A DNA stretch of 64,000 nt from Corynebacterium sp. CNJ-954 (GTDB lineage Bacteria > Actinomycetota > Actinomycetes > Mycobacteriales > Mycobacteriaceae), in the NCBI RefSeq assembly GCF_001942345.1, contig NZ_MKKI01000005.1, positions 30,052-94,051 of the forward strand, written 5' to 3'. The position numbers were made by a program, and so were the translations under genes. How positions within the stretch are numbered: the stretch's first letter is position 1; every line of letters begins with the position of its first letter. A model generated the notes under the pieces. That model did not search any database and was not told where the DNA came from. It was given only the letters and a program-made list of their open reading frames with translations. Below, piece by piece: positions 35,149 through 48,952 of this stretch.

Positions 35149-35655
35149 CTACATCAGGTCCACGAGTACCCCGAGTTCGCGGGCATCATACCAGCTCATC
35201 AGGTTGTCCTCGCAGTCGCCGAGGGTGATCTCCGCGTCCTCGTCGCCGAGGTCGGCAGCGTCGACGGCGTCGATCGCCGCCGCCGTAGCGGGCTCATTCC
35301 CCTCGTCATCGACATGGATCGCGGCCAGGTCGTCCACCGAGATCACCGGTGGGTCCAACCGGACGACGGACTCCCCCTTGTCCGGATCCGGGGTGACGGC
35401 ACCGTCGTCCAGGTCGACGGAGACCACGACCCGCCGGTGCGGGAAACGTTCCTCGTCACCGATGCCCAACAGACGGAGGGACGCCCGGGCCGCCTCGAGG
35501 AATGCCGCGTACGACATCTCCTCGTCGTCACCGGCCGTGTAGAACTCCCGCAGTGCAGGTGTGAGGGCGAAGCCGATCCCGGAGCGTACCGGCATCTGCC
35601 CGTCATGGGCGAGGGTCCCGAGCATGTCGAAGGTCGCGGGGACGAAGACGCGCAT
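35149..35655 (-). CDS. DUF6912 family protein
   Basis: A 168-residue soluble acidic protein matching, from memory, the actinobacterial DUF6912 (Rv3231c-like) family: MRVFVPATFDMLGTLAHDG, GFALTPALREFYTAGDDEE, then AARASLRLLG and RRVVVSVDLDD. The C-terminal 60 residues are Asp/Glu/Ala-rich. The start ATG 35655 is chosen because it gives the conserved RVFVPAT N-terminus. It is one base downstream of the HAD gene on the same strand, so the two are co-transcribed. Function unknown. Confidence 0.75.
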   Translation of the reverse strand: MRVFVPATFDMLGTLAHDGQMPVRSGIGFALTPALREFYTAGDDEEMSYAAFLEAARASLRLLGIGDEERFPHRRVVVSVDLDDGAVTPDPDKGESVVRLDPPVISVDDLAAIHVDDEGNEPATAAAIDAVDAADLGDEDAEITLGDCEDNLMSWYDARELGVLVDLM

Positions 35656-35656
35656 C

Positions 35657-36067
35657 CTAGTAGGTCCCTTCCAGCCCGAGCAGCCCGGAGATCTCCACGA
35701 TCGCACGGTCGAACTGCTGGTAGTACACGCCGATCAGCCCGGACTCCACCGCACCCTTGACGTTGAGGATCGAGTCATCGACCAGGATGCAGTCGCTCAC
35801 GTCCACCTCGAGCCGGTCCGCGGTGATCATGAAGATCTCGGGGTCGGGCTTGTCCACACCGACCTCACCCGACAGCACGACGGTGTCGACGTACCCGGCC
35901 TCCTGCCACGTACGGATCGGGTCAGCACCCGGACCACCCGGATCATTCGAGAGGATCGCCGTTCCATAACCGGCGTCCCTGGCCGCGGTAAGGACCTTGC
36001 GCCAACGACGACGGTCCTCCTCCGCTCCGTCGAGGACGCCACAGTAGTCCACAATCAATGCTCGCAT
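35657..36067 (-). CDS. HAD-superfamily hydrolase, minimal (capless)
   Basis: A 136-residue HAD protein. Motif I is LIVDYCGVLDG (the nucleophile Asp is present, but the usual +2 Asp is Cys, in DYCGV). Motif II is AILSNDPGG, motif III Lys is VGVDKPDPEIF, and motif IV is CILVDDSILNVKGA. With only 136 residues there is no cap domain. Replacement of the second Asp may lower or change phosphatase activity. It forms an operon with the DUF6912 gene and diverges from the Rv3235-like gene across about 40 bases. Confidence 0.82.
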   Translation of the reverse strand: MRALIVDYCGVLDGAEEDRRRWRKVLTAARDAGYGTAILSNDPGGPGADPIRTWQEAGYVDTVVLSGEVGVDKPDPEIFMITADRLEVDVSDCILVDDSILNVKGAVESGLIGVYYQQFDRAIVEISGLLGLEGTY

Positions 36068-36107
36068 ATCTCACATTGTGCCACGCTGGGCGCTATCATC
36101 GTCGAGC

Positions 36108-36632
36108 ATGGGGGCTGTACCGGGGAACACCGACGAAAAGACACCTGCGACACCAGTGACGACGCGGTACGAGGCGGTGCCTGGACTGGTCTATCTCCGC
36201 CGTCCGGTGCCCGTGGTCGAGGCGGCGGAGAACTCCGCCGGGACGGGCCAGCTGGCGGACACCGGCATCGCCCCGCCTCCGTCCGACGACGTTCCGCCCG
36301 CTCCTGCCGTGCGTTCCCGCGTCGGCATGCTCGTGGGCGTCTGGCTGGAGGTCCTCGACGGGCGTCGTCCCGTGTCTGTCCTCCGGAAAGGCCCGTTCTC
36401 ACCGCGGGTGGCCGACGACCTGCGTGGCAGGATCCGCGACGCCCGCCCCGGACCCGGAGCCACCCCACCGCAGACCGCGTCGCGGGTACTGAGCGTCCAC
36501 CTGCCGCCCACCCACCGGGAACGGCTGACGTTCACCGCCAGCGTCGCCCACGGTAACCGCGTCCGTGCCGTCGCCGGCCATCTCGCGCGCTACGACGGGC
36601 AGTGGCGTATCGAGACGGTGACCCTGATCTGA
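36108..36632 (+). CDS. Rv3235 family protein
   Basis: About 174 residues. The N-terminal half is Pro/Ala-rich and looks disordered. The C-terminal half (PVSVLRKGPFSPRVADDLRGRIRD, then RVLSVHLPPTHRERLTFTASVAHGNRVRAVAGHLARYDGQWRIETV) matches the Rv3235 family found beside secA in actinobacteria and SecA-like C-terminal accessory domains. ATG 36108 is preferred; a GTG at 36078 would add ten residues. It converges on secA, with seven bases between stops. A role related to SecA is inference from context only. Confidence 0.65.
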   Translation: MGAVPGNTDEKTPATPVTTRYEAVPGLVYLRRPVPVVEAAENSAGTGQLADTGIAPPPSDDVPPAPAVRSRVGMLVGVWLEVLDGRRPVSVLRKGPFSPRVADDLRGRIRDARPGPGATPPQTASRVLSVHLPPTHRERLTFTASVAHGNRVRAVAGHLARYDGQWRIETVTLI

Positions 36633-36639
36633 GCCGGCT

Positions 36640-39266
<2,627 letters not shown>

Positions 39267-39449
39267 GTGCTACTCGTCCCTTACCTTGTGTTGCACCTGT
39301 GGGTTCTTGCTGGCGTTCTTGCTCACGTTCTTGCTCGGAGTCTTGCACCGGTACGACTGCACCCATGCGAGATCAGTCTTTCAGTCTACCTCCGCCACCG
39401 TGGCTTGCACAGCAGGAGATTCCGGCAACACCGTTCACATGGCACGACC

Positions 39450-39483
39450 GACGCCCCGGGGAACGGTGTCCCCGGGGCGTCGG
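39450..39483. terminator. hairpin between hpf and secA
   Basis: CGACGCCCCGGGGA pairs perfectly with TCCCCGGGGCGTCG around loop ACGGTG, about 40 bases after the hpf stop. There is no clear T run, so termination may be partial. Confidence 0.6.
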
Positions 39484-39521
39484 CCACCGGACGGTGCGGG
39501 CGCTACGTGCCCGACCGACCT

Positions 39522-40193
39522 CTACTCTGCGTCGTCGGTGAGGGCGATCAGACCGTAGTCGTAGGCGCGACGACGGTACACCACCGACGGACGACCGGTC
39601 GCCTCGTTGACGAACAGGTAGAAGTCGTGGCCCACCAGCTCCATCTCACTCAGCGCGTCATCCACGCTGATCGGTGTCGCCGGGTGCTCCTTCTCACGGA
39701 CGACACGCCCGGGCTGGAACTGCTCGGCGTAGGGGTCCACGTCGAAAGGACCGGGCTCTGCCGCGGCTTCCTGCTCGGCCTCCTGGACGAGGTCGGCGGT
39801 GGCTTCGCCGACGGAGACCGGGGCACGGTGCCCGGAACGGGAGATCTTACGGCGGGCCTTCACCTTGCGCAGGGACCGCTCCATCTTGGCGATGGCCGCC
39901 TCCAGGGCGGCGTAGAAGGAATCCTCCTTCGCTTCGGCACGGGCGATGTGGCCCTTGCCGGTGGCGGTGATCTGGATGCGGTCGGACTCGTCTGCACGCC
40001 GCGGATTGCGCTCGTGCTGGAGTTCCACATGGAAGTACGTGAGGGTCGGATCGAGCCGTTCGACCTTGGCGAGCTTCGCGTTCACCCGCTCTGCGAAGTG
40101 CTCGGGGATCTCCACGTTACGGCCGGTGATCTCCACCTGTGCCTCCGGAGCAGCACCCTCTGCCGTGATGTCCTGCTGGTTCTGGACGGTCAT
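39522..40193 (-). CDS. hpf: long-form ribosome hibernation promoting factor HPF
   Basis: A 223-residue long HPF. Residues about 15-115 are the S30AE domain (VEITGRNVEIPEHFAERVNAKLAKVERLD, ITATGKGHIARAEAKEDSFYAALEAAIAKMERSLRKVK). A linker leads to the C-terminal dimerisation domain (VVREKEHPATPISVDDALSEMELVGHDFYLF, then GRPSVVYRRRAYDYGLIAL). It dimerises 70S ribosomes into inactive 100S particles. ATG 40193 is chosen since GGGAGG lies seven bases upstream, whereas ATG 40199 would sit right against that site. It follows comF on the same strand. Confidence 0.94.
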   Translation of the reverse strand: MTVQNQQDITAEGAAPEAQVEITGRNVEIPEHFAERVNAKLAKVERLDPTLTYFHVELQHERNPRRADESDRIQITATGKGHIARAEAKEDSFYAALEAAIAKMERSLRKVKARRKISRSGHRAPVSVGEATADLVQEAEQEAAAEPGPFDVDPYAEQFQPGRVVREKEHPATPISVDDALSEMELVGHDFYLFVNEATGRPSVVYRRRAYDYGLIALTDDAE

Positions 40194-40362
40194 ACTCATC
40201 CTCCCGGTCTCCGCGCCGCCTGCCACCGGTGAACGGGATTGTCCACCGACTACTTGCTGGCGACATCTTCCCTCCCGATAGTACCGACGTTCCCGTGGCG
40301 TGGGGGCGGGCTTGTCCGGTCGTGCCCCCGGTGATCTACCCCCTGCACCTCGGCACCGGCGT

Positions 40363-41070
40363 TCACGCCTGCGCGATCACTACGCCGGCGCTGGTCACGA
40401 CCCCACGGGCCGCGAGTGCCGAGGCGAATCTCGACAATGTCGCCCCCGTGGTGCTGACGTCGTCGACCAGACAGGCCGTGGCCCCGGGCTCCCTGAGGAC
40501 CCGAACTGCCCGCTGCAGTTCGGTCTGGTCGATTCGCAGATTCGCGGCGATGTTCGCCGTCCGCTCGCCCCGGCCGAGACCCACCGAGTCCCGTGCCCCC
40601 GGCGCGAGGATCGCCGCCGCGACGACATGCACACCGGCACCGAGTTCCCGGCGGGCCGCCTCCGCGGACCGCTCGACGATGCACCCTCCCCGGTTCTTCG
40701 CGGCACGCCTCGTCGTCGGGGCCGGGAGCAGGACGAGTGGAGCCAGCCTCGGGTCCGCCAGTATCCCCCGGGTGACGAGATGACGCACGGCACCTGCCAG
40801 GACAGCACCTGCCACGCGGACGGCGTCGGGACGCCGATGTTCCTTCGCCGCCAGCACGACACCCCGGTGCGGACCTCCGTACATACCTGCGGCGAAGACC
40901 GGCGGTGCCCAGGTGTCCGCCACCCGTGACGGCACCCGGCGCAGTTCACGCGCGCAACTCCGGCACAGCGACAGACCCTCCACCGCCGGTGGCGCATCCG
41001 ACGTTCCGCAGGCCACGCAGTCGTCGCGCCAGACCAGACCGGCGAGATCCCCCACCCGAAACCCGTCCAT
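40363..41070 (-). CDS. ComF family phosphoribosyltransferase-like protein
   Basis: A 235-residue ComF/GntX-type protein. An N-terminal zinc ribbon (CVACG and CRSCA) is followed by a type I PRTase fold ending in the PRPP loop ATACLVDDVSTTGATL. Full length. In naturally competent bacteria ComF aids DNA uptake; here the role is unknown. It lies between lpqB and hpf, corresponding to Rv3242c. The 170 bases between it and hpf contain a TACTAT -10-like box, so hpf may have its own promoter. Confidence 0.88.
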   Translation of the reverse strand: MDGFRVGDLAGLVWRDDCVACGTSDAPPAVEGLSLCRSCARELRRVPSRVADTWAPPVFAAGMYGGPHRGVVLAAKEHRRPDAVRVAGAVLAGAVRHLVTRGILADPRLAPLVLLPAPTTRRAAKNRGGCIVERSAEAARRELGAGVHVVAAAILAPGARDSVGLGRGERTANIAANLRIDQTELQRAVRVLREPGATACLVDDVSTTGATLSRFASALAARGVVTSAGVVIAQA

Positions 41071-41114
41071 TCCGTCTCACCTTCCCCCGTTTGTGCCCTG
41101 TCGCCTGTCTACAC

Positions 41115-42871
41115 CTACTTCGACAGGATCGGAACCGCCCGGGCGCCCTGGAGTGCCGGGACCTCCCGCCAGAACCGCGCCTCGGGGTCCTCGTCATCCA
41201 GTTGCAGCATCGCCCGTGAATCGAGGATGTACTGCACAGACCCTGCGGACCCCACCGCCACCACCGGCGCGGTGATGTTCCGGCTGGACAACGGCGACGC
41301 CTCCGAGCCGTCGACGGTCACCGCCCAGACAGGCGCGTCGTTGGCCCGGGTGCCCACCAGCAGAGTGCCGTCGTCACGCCAGTCGACCGACAAGGCGGTG
41401 TCGCCGACCCGCTGACCGACTTCCATCGGCGTACCCATCGTCATCGAGCCTCCGCCGTCACCGTCACGCTGCAGGACACTGATGAACAGTCTGCCGTTGA
41501 TCAGCATCGCGGCTCTCGTCCCGTCCCTCGACACCGTGAACACACTGATCCTGGGATCGTCGATGTCGAGGCTGTTCAGAGCCGAGGTGTCCACCGTGGA
41601 CTCGTCCATCTGGATGCCTGAGCCGGTGGGTTCGAGCCGGTGGACCCTCCTGCCGTCAGCGACGACGTAGAGGTTCTGTGCATCCCCGCTCCAGGACGGA
41701 CGGGACAGGGAACGTGCAGTCAGTGCGGTGACGGGGTCCCCACCGACGTCCCCGACCAGCAGGGAGCGTTCGCCGTCACCCCGACCCGAGACGGCGGCGA
41801 TCCTGCCGTCCTCGCCACCGGCGGCCCCGGCTGACGCGGCGGACTCGAGTTGCCCAGACGACGTCCACCCGGACAGCGTCACCCCGGAGTCACCCTCGAC
41901 CTCGACCAGCGCACCGTCACGCAACGCCCTCAACGGTTCATCGGAGGTCTTCTGCGGATCGAGATCGGAGACGTCCGCCAGCGTCCAGTCCTCCCGCCCG
42001 TTGTCGGTGATGGACGCGCCGTCCGCGAGGATCCGGTACGGCCCCCGGACATCGGACATGGCCAGGGTCCATACAAGTTGTCCAGCCAGCACCTCACGGT
42101 CATCCACCGACAGGTCGGCGATACCGGTGATGTCCACGGTGAACGTCCCGTCCTCCTCGACCGCGGCCTGAATACCGTTACCGGAGGGGAACTCGGTCTC
42201 CACGGCGTCCTGAAGCTGATTGCGTGGGCCGCCGGCCAACAGGGAGACCAGTGAGAAACCGATGTTGTCCTGACGGTTGTAGATCCACCGCCGGTCCGGG
42301 ACGAGGAACCGCTTGGTCGGGTCCAGGAAGTAGAGGTCATGAGCCTGGTAGGCGCTCACGAAATCGCTGCGGTCCATGATCACCCCGTCGGGGAGGTCGG
42401 TGATGCGCCATCCGCTCTCCCCCTCTCCAGCGTGACCTCCTCCTCGTAGGGACTGCTCTCCGGCTGGTAGACACCACCGGTGCCGAGACGCCCGACGACG
42501 GTGCCGCGCACGACATAGGTCACTTCGTCCCCCGAAGCCCCGCCGGTGGCGTTGAGGTCGAGCCGGTCCAGGATCAGGGTCGAGACACTGTCCTGCCACT
42601 CATCCGCCGCAGAATTCGTCAGGAACTCCTTGGCCGCCTGACGGTTATTGGCCTGGTGGGTGGACGCCAGGTAGAAATCCCGCAGGAGAAGGTCCGGCGG
42701 TTGCCCCTCAGACGGGGTCGGCAGGTTGCCGGCGTCCGGGGCGGAGACATAGGACGAGACTGCCTCGGGGGTCGACTCCCCGGGAAGCGTGGTGCAGGCG
42801 ACGAGTCCCCCTGTCATCACCGCCGCCGTGAGCAGAGCCCCGACCTGACGCACACCGTCACCTCTTGTCAT
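41115..42871 (-). CDS. lpqB: lipoprotein LpqB, broken by a one-base frameshift
   Basis: A membrane lipoprotein of about 585 residues that modulates the MtrAB system. The signal ends in the lipobox MTGGLVACTTLPGE. A GerMN-like domain follows, and the C-terminal part is a propeller-like LpqB domain (GRIAAVSGRGDGERSLLVGDVGGD, LYVVADGRRVHRL). The reading breaks at a homopolymer at 42419-42423: five C here, but six are needed to join VTLERG to ESGWRITDLPDGVIM. ATG 42871 is chosen; it overlaps the mtrB stop by 14 bases and has GGAGGGT upstream. Probably intact in the organism. Confidence 0.93.
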
Positions 42872-45169
42872 CGTCACCCTCCTCACCATCTCGGTCGCCG
42901 TCCATATCGAACGCCGAATCCATGTCCTCCGCCTCCTGGAGAGCAGTGCGCAGCTCCTCCTCAGTCAACCCCTCAAAGGCACTGAGGTCGACCCCGAAGG
43001 TTTCCACGGAACCAGCCGTGACATCGACCGAGTCGAAGCGGTCGACAGTCTCATCCGGTACCGCATCGTCCCCGGCGTCGTCATCCATGTCGTCCGCCGT
43101 GCCGTCTTCCGTGCCGTCCGGTCCGTCGGCGACGACCCCGTCGGCGGAATCACCGGTCTCGCCGCCGTCGACGCCCTCCGAGGTGTAGACGGTGTCCGCG
43201 GCGGACTCGGCCTCGGACGTCGCGACCGACAGACCGTCCGACGCCGCCTCCGCAGGCACGTCCACCGGGGCGTCTCCTGCTGCCCGTCCACGACATCAGC
43301 GGAACCAGCCGACGCCTCGCCCGTGCCGTCCCCGTGCCCGGAGGGCCCGGACGGCCCGGTCAGCTCGAGGACCTCCGCCCCTTCCGCACGGTCGACCTCC
43401 AGTGGCAACGGTGAGGTACGCACCTCCTGCCCCGGCTTGCGGGGCAGGGTCAGACGGAAACACGCCCCGAGCCCCGGTTCACCGGTCGCCTCGAGTCGGC
43501 CACCGTGCAACTGGGCGTCCTCCTTGGCGATGGCCAGTCCCAACCCGGTGCCACCGGTCTTGCGTTCCCGCGACGGGTCCGAACGCCAGAAACGGTTGAA
43601 CACCAGGTCCGCCTCCCCCGGCTTCAGACCCATGCCATGGTCGACCACGGTCACCGCCAACGATTCCGCACCGCGCCGCATCGTGACCCGCACAGGTCGA
43701 CTCTCACTGTGGTCGATGGCGTTGGCCAGGAGATTACGCAGGATTCGTTCGACCCGTCGGGAGTCGACCTCCTCCATGACCGGCTCATCCGGAAGGTCGA
43801 GCTGGATCTCACAGCCGACCTCCTCCGCCAGGGCGCGTAGCTGTCCCATGGTGGACTTCACCACACCGCGGACGTCGATCAGTTCCCGCGACAGGTTCGC
43901 GACACCGGCATCGTGCCGGGAGATCTCCAGCAGGTCGCCGAGCAGCATCTCGAAGCGGTCGAGCTCGGCGTTCATCAACTCGGAGGCACGGCGGGTCACC
44001 GGATCAAGGTCCTCGGAGTTGGCGTGGATCAGGTCCGCGGCCATCCGTACCGTGGTCAGTGGCGTCCGAAGTTCGTGGGACACATCGGAGGTGAACTGCT
44101 GCTGCAGCGAACCGAACTCCTCCAACTGCCGGATCTGGTAGGAGAGGTTCTCCGCCATCTCGTTGAAACTGATGGCCAGCCGGGCGACCTCGTCCTGACC
44201 GTCCACCGCCATCCGTTCACGCATGTGCCCGGCCGCGAAACGCTCGGCGATCCGCGACGCGGTGCGCACCGGCACAGTGAGCTGCTGGGAGAACACCCAC
44301 GCAATGACGACGAGCAGCACCATCAGCACCACGGCCCCCGCCAGTAGCAGACCACGCATGAGAGCCATCGTGGACTCTTCGTTGTCCAGCGGCATGACCA
44401 GGTAGAGCTCGAGGCCCTGGATGTCCGATTCGACCGGCGACCCGATGATCAGGGCCTTGTAGGCGCCGCTGGCGGCGTCCACGGTGGTGTACTGCACCGA
44501 GACCTGACCCTGTCGGACGAAGTCGCGCAGAGAATCCGGGACGGGATTCGTCTCAGGACTGGAGATGTCCCCGCCGGTCAGGTCGGAAGCGATGATCACC
44601 GGCTCGTACACCGTGCCCGTCGACCCCTGTTCCGACTCTGCGGTGCGGTCGCTCAGTGCCGCCCGGGCGTTGTTGATACGCATCTGCGGCGATGTTGCGG
44701 AATCGGTGTTGCGGATCTGCTCCTCGACGATGCCGCGGGCCCGGTCGATCTCGTCGGTGGCGGCGTTGTACTTGGCGTCGAGCAGCTGCTGACCGACGAA
44801 GCTGGTCAACACGAAACCGAGGGCCATGATCACCAGCAGCGAGGACGCGAAGACACTGCCGATGACCCGCAGCTGGATCGACGTCCGCCACCGCTGGGCG
44901 AGCTTCTCGGAGAACTTCCGGGCGAACCGGACCGGCCGCCGGAGAAAGATCCTGAGACCGTCGAGAAAACCGATGTCCCCCAGCTCTCCCCGGGGCGCCC
45001 GACGCGGGTCGCTCTCCGTGTCCCCCACCCGGCCGTTCTGACTGCGGTTGCGCCGGCGGTCGCCGTCCCTGACCACCGGGAGCGCAGGGCGACCGAGACG
45101 GCCACCGTGGCGCCTCCCGGCGCCGGTGCCCGTCTCGTCCTGTGGTTCGTCCCCTGACCTCGATGCCAT
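42858..45169 (-). CDS. mtrB: sensor histidine kinase MtrB, broken by a one-base frameshift
   Basis: A sensor kinase of about 770 residues. A basic cytoplasmic N-terminus of about 80 residues precedes helix 1 (RVIGSVFASSLLVIMALGFVL). An extracellular domain, helix 2 (LLAGAVVLMVLLVVIAWVF) and HAMP follow. The H box is FTSDVSHELRTPLTTVRM, the N box RILRNLLANAIDHSES, and the G boxes DHGMGLKPGE and GGTGLGLAIAKED. After the kinase comes a very acidic tail of about 200 residues, entered through a break at about 43274 where GAGAC should read GAGGAC (giving QQEDAPVDVPAEAASD). The tail ends FEGLTEEELRTALQEAEDMD. MtrB controls cell wall and osmotic genes through MtrA. Confidence 0.94.
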
Positions 45170-45184
45170 GGGTCGTTGTCCGTC

Positions 45185-45859
45185 CTACTCCCCGGTCTTG
45201 TAACCGACCCCGCGGACGGTCTGGATAATGGTCGGGTTGTCCGGGTCCTTCTCCACCTTCGACCGCAGACGCTGGATGTGCACGTTGACCAGGCGGGTGT
45301 CGCTGGATTTACGGTAACCCCACACCCGCTCGAGGAGTTCTTCGCGCGAGAACACCTGGCGTGGGCGGGACGCGAGGGTGGTGAGCAGCTCGAATTCGAT
45401 GGGGGTCAGGGAGATCGGCTGTCCCTTGCGGGTGACCTGGTGTCCACCGAAGTCGATCGTGAGGTCGGAGACCTTCACCGACTCCGGCACGTCCTCCGGT
45501 GTCCGCCGCAGTCGCGCCCGTACCCGGGCCACGAGTTCCTTTGGTTTGAAGGGTTTCGGCACGTAGTCGTCCGCACCCGTCTCCAGACCGAGGACCACGT
45601 CCACGGTGTCCGTCTTGGCGGTGAGCATCACGATGGGGACCGTGGAGAACTCACGCACCGCACGGCACACGTCGATACCGCTCATGCCCGGAAGCATGAG
45701 GTCCAGGAGGATGAGGTCGGGGTTCTCGCGTTCCGCGGCCTCCACGGCCTGCGGCCCGTCCCCTACGACGACCGTGTCGAAACCTTCGCCCTGCAGGACG
45801 ATGGTCAGCATCTCCGAGATTGCGGGGTCGTCGTCGACGACGAGAACTTTCTCTGCCAT
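45185..45859 (-). CDS. mtrA: response regulator MtrA
   Basis: A 224-residue OmpR-type regulator. The receiver has the acidic pair VDDD, the phospho-acceptor Asp in LILLDLMLPGM, Thr in VMLTAKTD and Lys in YVPKPFKPKEL. The winged-helix domain has ISLTPIEFELLTTLASRPRQVFSREELLERVWGYRKSSDTRLVNVHIQRLRSKVE. It is full length and highly conserved. It precedes mtrB by 15 bases and follows tmk, the canonical ahcY-tmk-mtrAB-lpqB order. Upstream, GTCACAAAC (45872-45880) resembles one MtrA half-site and could allow autoregulation. Confidence 0.97.
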   Translation of the reverse strand: MAEKVLVVDDDPAISEMLTIVLQGEGFDTVVVGDGPQAVEAAERENPDLILLDLMLPGMSGIDVCRAVREFSTVPIVMLTAKTDTVDVVLGLETGADDYVPKPFKPKELVARVRARLRRTPEDVPESVKVSDLTIDFGGHQVTRKGQPISLTPIEFELLTTLASRPRQVFSREELLERVWGYRKSSDTRLVNVHIQRLRSKVEKDPDNPTIIQTVRGVGYKTGE

Positions 45860-45917
45860 GGGGTTCAGTCTGTCACAAACGTTTCCGGTAAGCGGTAGGA
45901 CCTCCCCGTGAAGATCG

Positions 45918-46597
45918 CTATCCGTCGTCCCCGGAGTCGGCGATCACGGCATCGACCAGATCACTGACCGCCGCCTCCACGTCCGCGGGTTCACCGGAAT
46001 TGTCCAGTGTCCACCACGGCGACCGCCATTGCGCCGCAGCCAGCGAGCGGTACGCCTCCAGGGTCCGTGCCTGGAGACCACCGTCACGCTCATATGCGTC
46101 GGCGGCACGGGACGCGTCGTGCTCCGCCCGTTCCGCCACGCGTCCGGACGCCACGTCATCCGGGACGTCAACCAGGATCTGGACGTCCGGCACGGGCGTC
46201 CCCAGGCTCGTGAACTCGAGCTCCTCGACCCACCGGACGATCTCGCTGGTGGGAACCTCCCGGTCGGTGACGCCCAGACGTGCCGCCGAGTAGGCCGCAT
46301 TGGACGCGACATAACGGTCGAGCAGCACCACATATCCGTCGGCGTCGAAGTCTGCGAGGTCAGCGGCGACTTCCGCGCGGTCGAGCGCGAACAACGTGGC
46401 CATACCGTGGACGGAGTCGACGAGATCACCCATCTCCCCGTGCAGTGCGGCGGACGCGAGCTGCGCGTGCACCGACTGCTCGTACCGCGGGAAGGCCAGC
46501 CGGGCCACCGGGATCTCCCGGGACAGCAGCTCGGCTTCCAACGCACTCACGCAGGTATTCTTGCCGGCACCGTCGATCCCCTCGAACGCGATGATCA

Positions 46598-46598
<1 letters not shown>
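45918..46598 (-). CDS. tmk: thymidylate kinase
   Basis: A 226-residue dTMP kinase. The P-loop is FEGIDGAGKNTCVSALEAEL. The DR(Y/H) motif is VVLLDRYVASNAAYSAARLG, and VDVPDDVASGRV lies in the expected lid/adenine region. It converts dTMP to dTDP in the cytosol. The ATG overlaps the ahcY stop by one base (TGATG), so it is translationally coupled. The C-terminal half (WWTLDNSGEPADVEAAV) is typical of the actinobacterial branch. Confidence 0.94.
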
Positions 46599-48106
<1,508 letters not shown>

Positions 48107-48220
48107 GGGGTGATACTCCTCAAGCTTCAGGGGACGATGATGACTCTGCTGACGTCGTGTCAACCCTATCCCCCGACACTGCGGAGACGCTCACGGAGGG
48201 GTGGACCTGCTCACCCCGAA

Positions 48221-48607
48221 TCAGCTCAGGGCTTCCACCGCGGTCTCCAACCCGTCAGGCGCCTCGTCGCCGGCGGCCTCGAGCTCGGCGTCCAGCAGCG
48301 CCAGCGCAGCCTCCTGCAGGGTATCCGGACACTGTCCGATCCCCTCGCGGATGAACGGGTGCTCATCTGCCACCGTGGCGGAGGTGAACGGGGCTCCGGA
48401 CCAGATGGCGGCCACCGTCGCCGCGCACAGACCGTTGATGTAGTCGGGGTCCACGGCCCTTCCCTCATCTCCGGCGTCGGAGTCCTGTGCAAGCGTGCAG
48501 GCGTCCTGCAACGCCCCCACGAGTGCCGCACCTTCCAGATCGTCGCAGTCGGCCAGGAAATCAGTGTTGGTGTCGTCCGCGAAGACGGTTTCATCCCAGG
48601 TACTCAT
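48221..48607 (-). CDS. DUF4259 family protein
   Basis: A 128-residue acidic protein starting MSTWDETVFADDTNTDFLADCDDLEG, the hallmark of DUF4259, followed by INGLCAATVAAIWSGAPF and HPFIREGIGQCP. The family has helical repeats and no known function. ATG 48607 is chosen for its GAGAGGG ribosome site; a longer frame from 48706 is not conserved. Three cysteines are scattered. It precedes ahcY on the same strand with 114 bases between, so co-transcription is possible but unproven. Confidence 0.78.
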   Translation of the reverse strand: MSTWDETVFADDTNTDFLADCDDLEGAALVGALQDACTLAQDSDAGDEGRAVDPDYINGLCAATVAAIWSGAPFTSATVADEHPFIREGIGQCPDTLQEAALALLDAELEAAGDEAPDGLETAVEALS

Positions 48608-48952
48608 GTCGTTCCCTCTCATGCTCGTGTCGTCCACCTGAGAATAGTCGGCACTCCACCGACACGTCTCCCCTGCTCCCCCGGCGACCGGCCGGCACCC
48701 CGGCAAAGATCACGGTTTGATTTCAATACGTCGCCGAATCTACCCTTCCGCGACGCCACCCAGGGAACGTCTGCCCCGCGGTGGACATCATTGACATGTC
48801 CACCAAAACCCCACGGCAACCGCAGGTTCCCATAAAATTCAGTAACGTTCGGGTCTTCCACCACGTTGGATATGGATGATAGGCTTGCTACAGATCGTGA
48901 TCTAACCGTGACATTTACCCGGTCGACGACCTCAGACGAAAGGAGGGTCACC

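Noticed and set aside
40270..40300. SigH-type promoter for hpf (GGGAAC near 40287)
   Set aside because: A GGGAAC occurs on the reverse strand, but no CGTT lies 16-19 bases downstream.
41115..42599. The second half of lpqB as a separate gene starting at 42599
   Set aside because: The N-terminal 40 residues are out-of-frame lpqB sequence. One missing G/C explains the split better.
48107..48220. Possible SAH riboswitch upstream of ahcY
   Set aside because: I looked for the conserved pseudoknot core and found no matching paired elements in the short leader.
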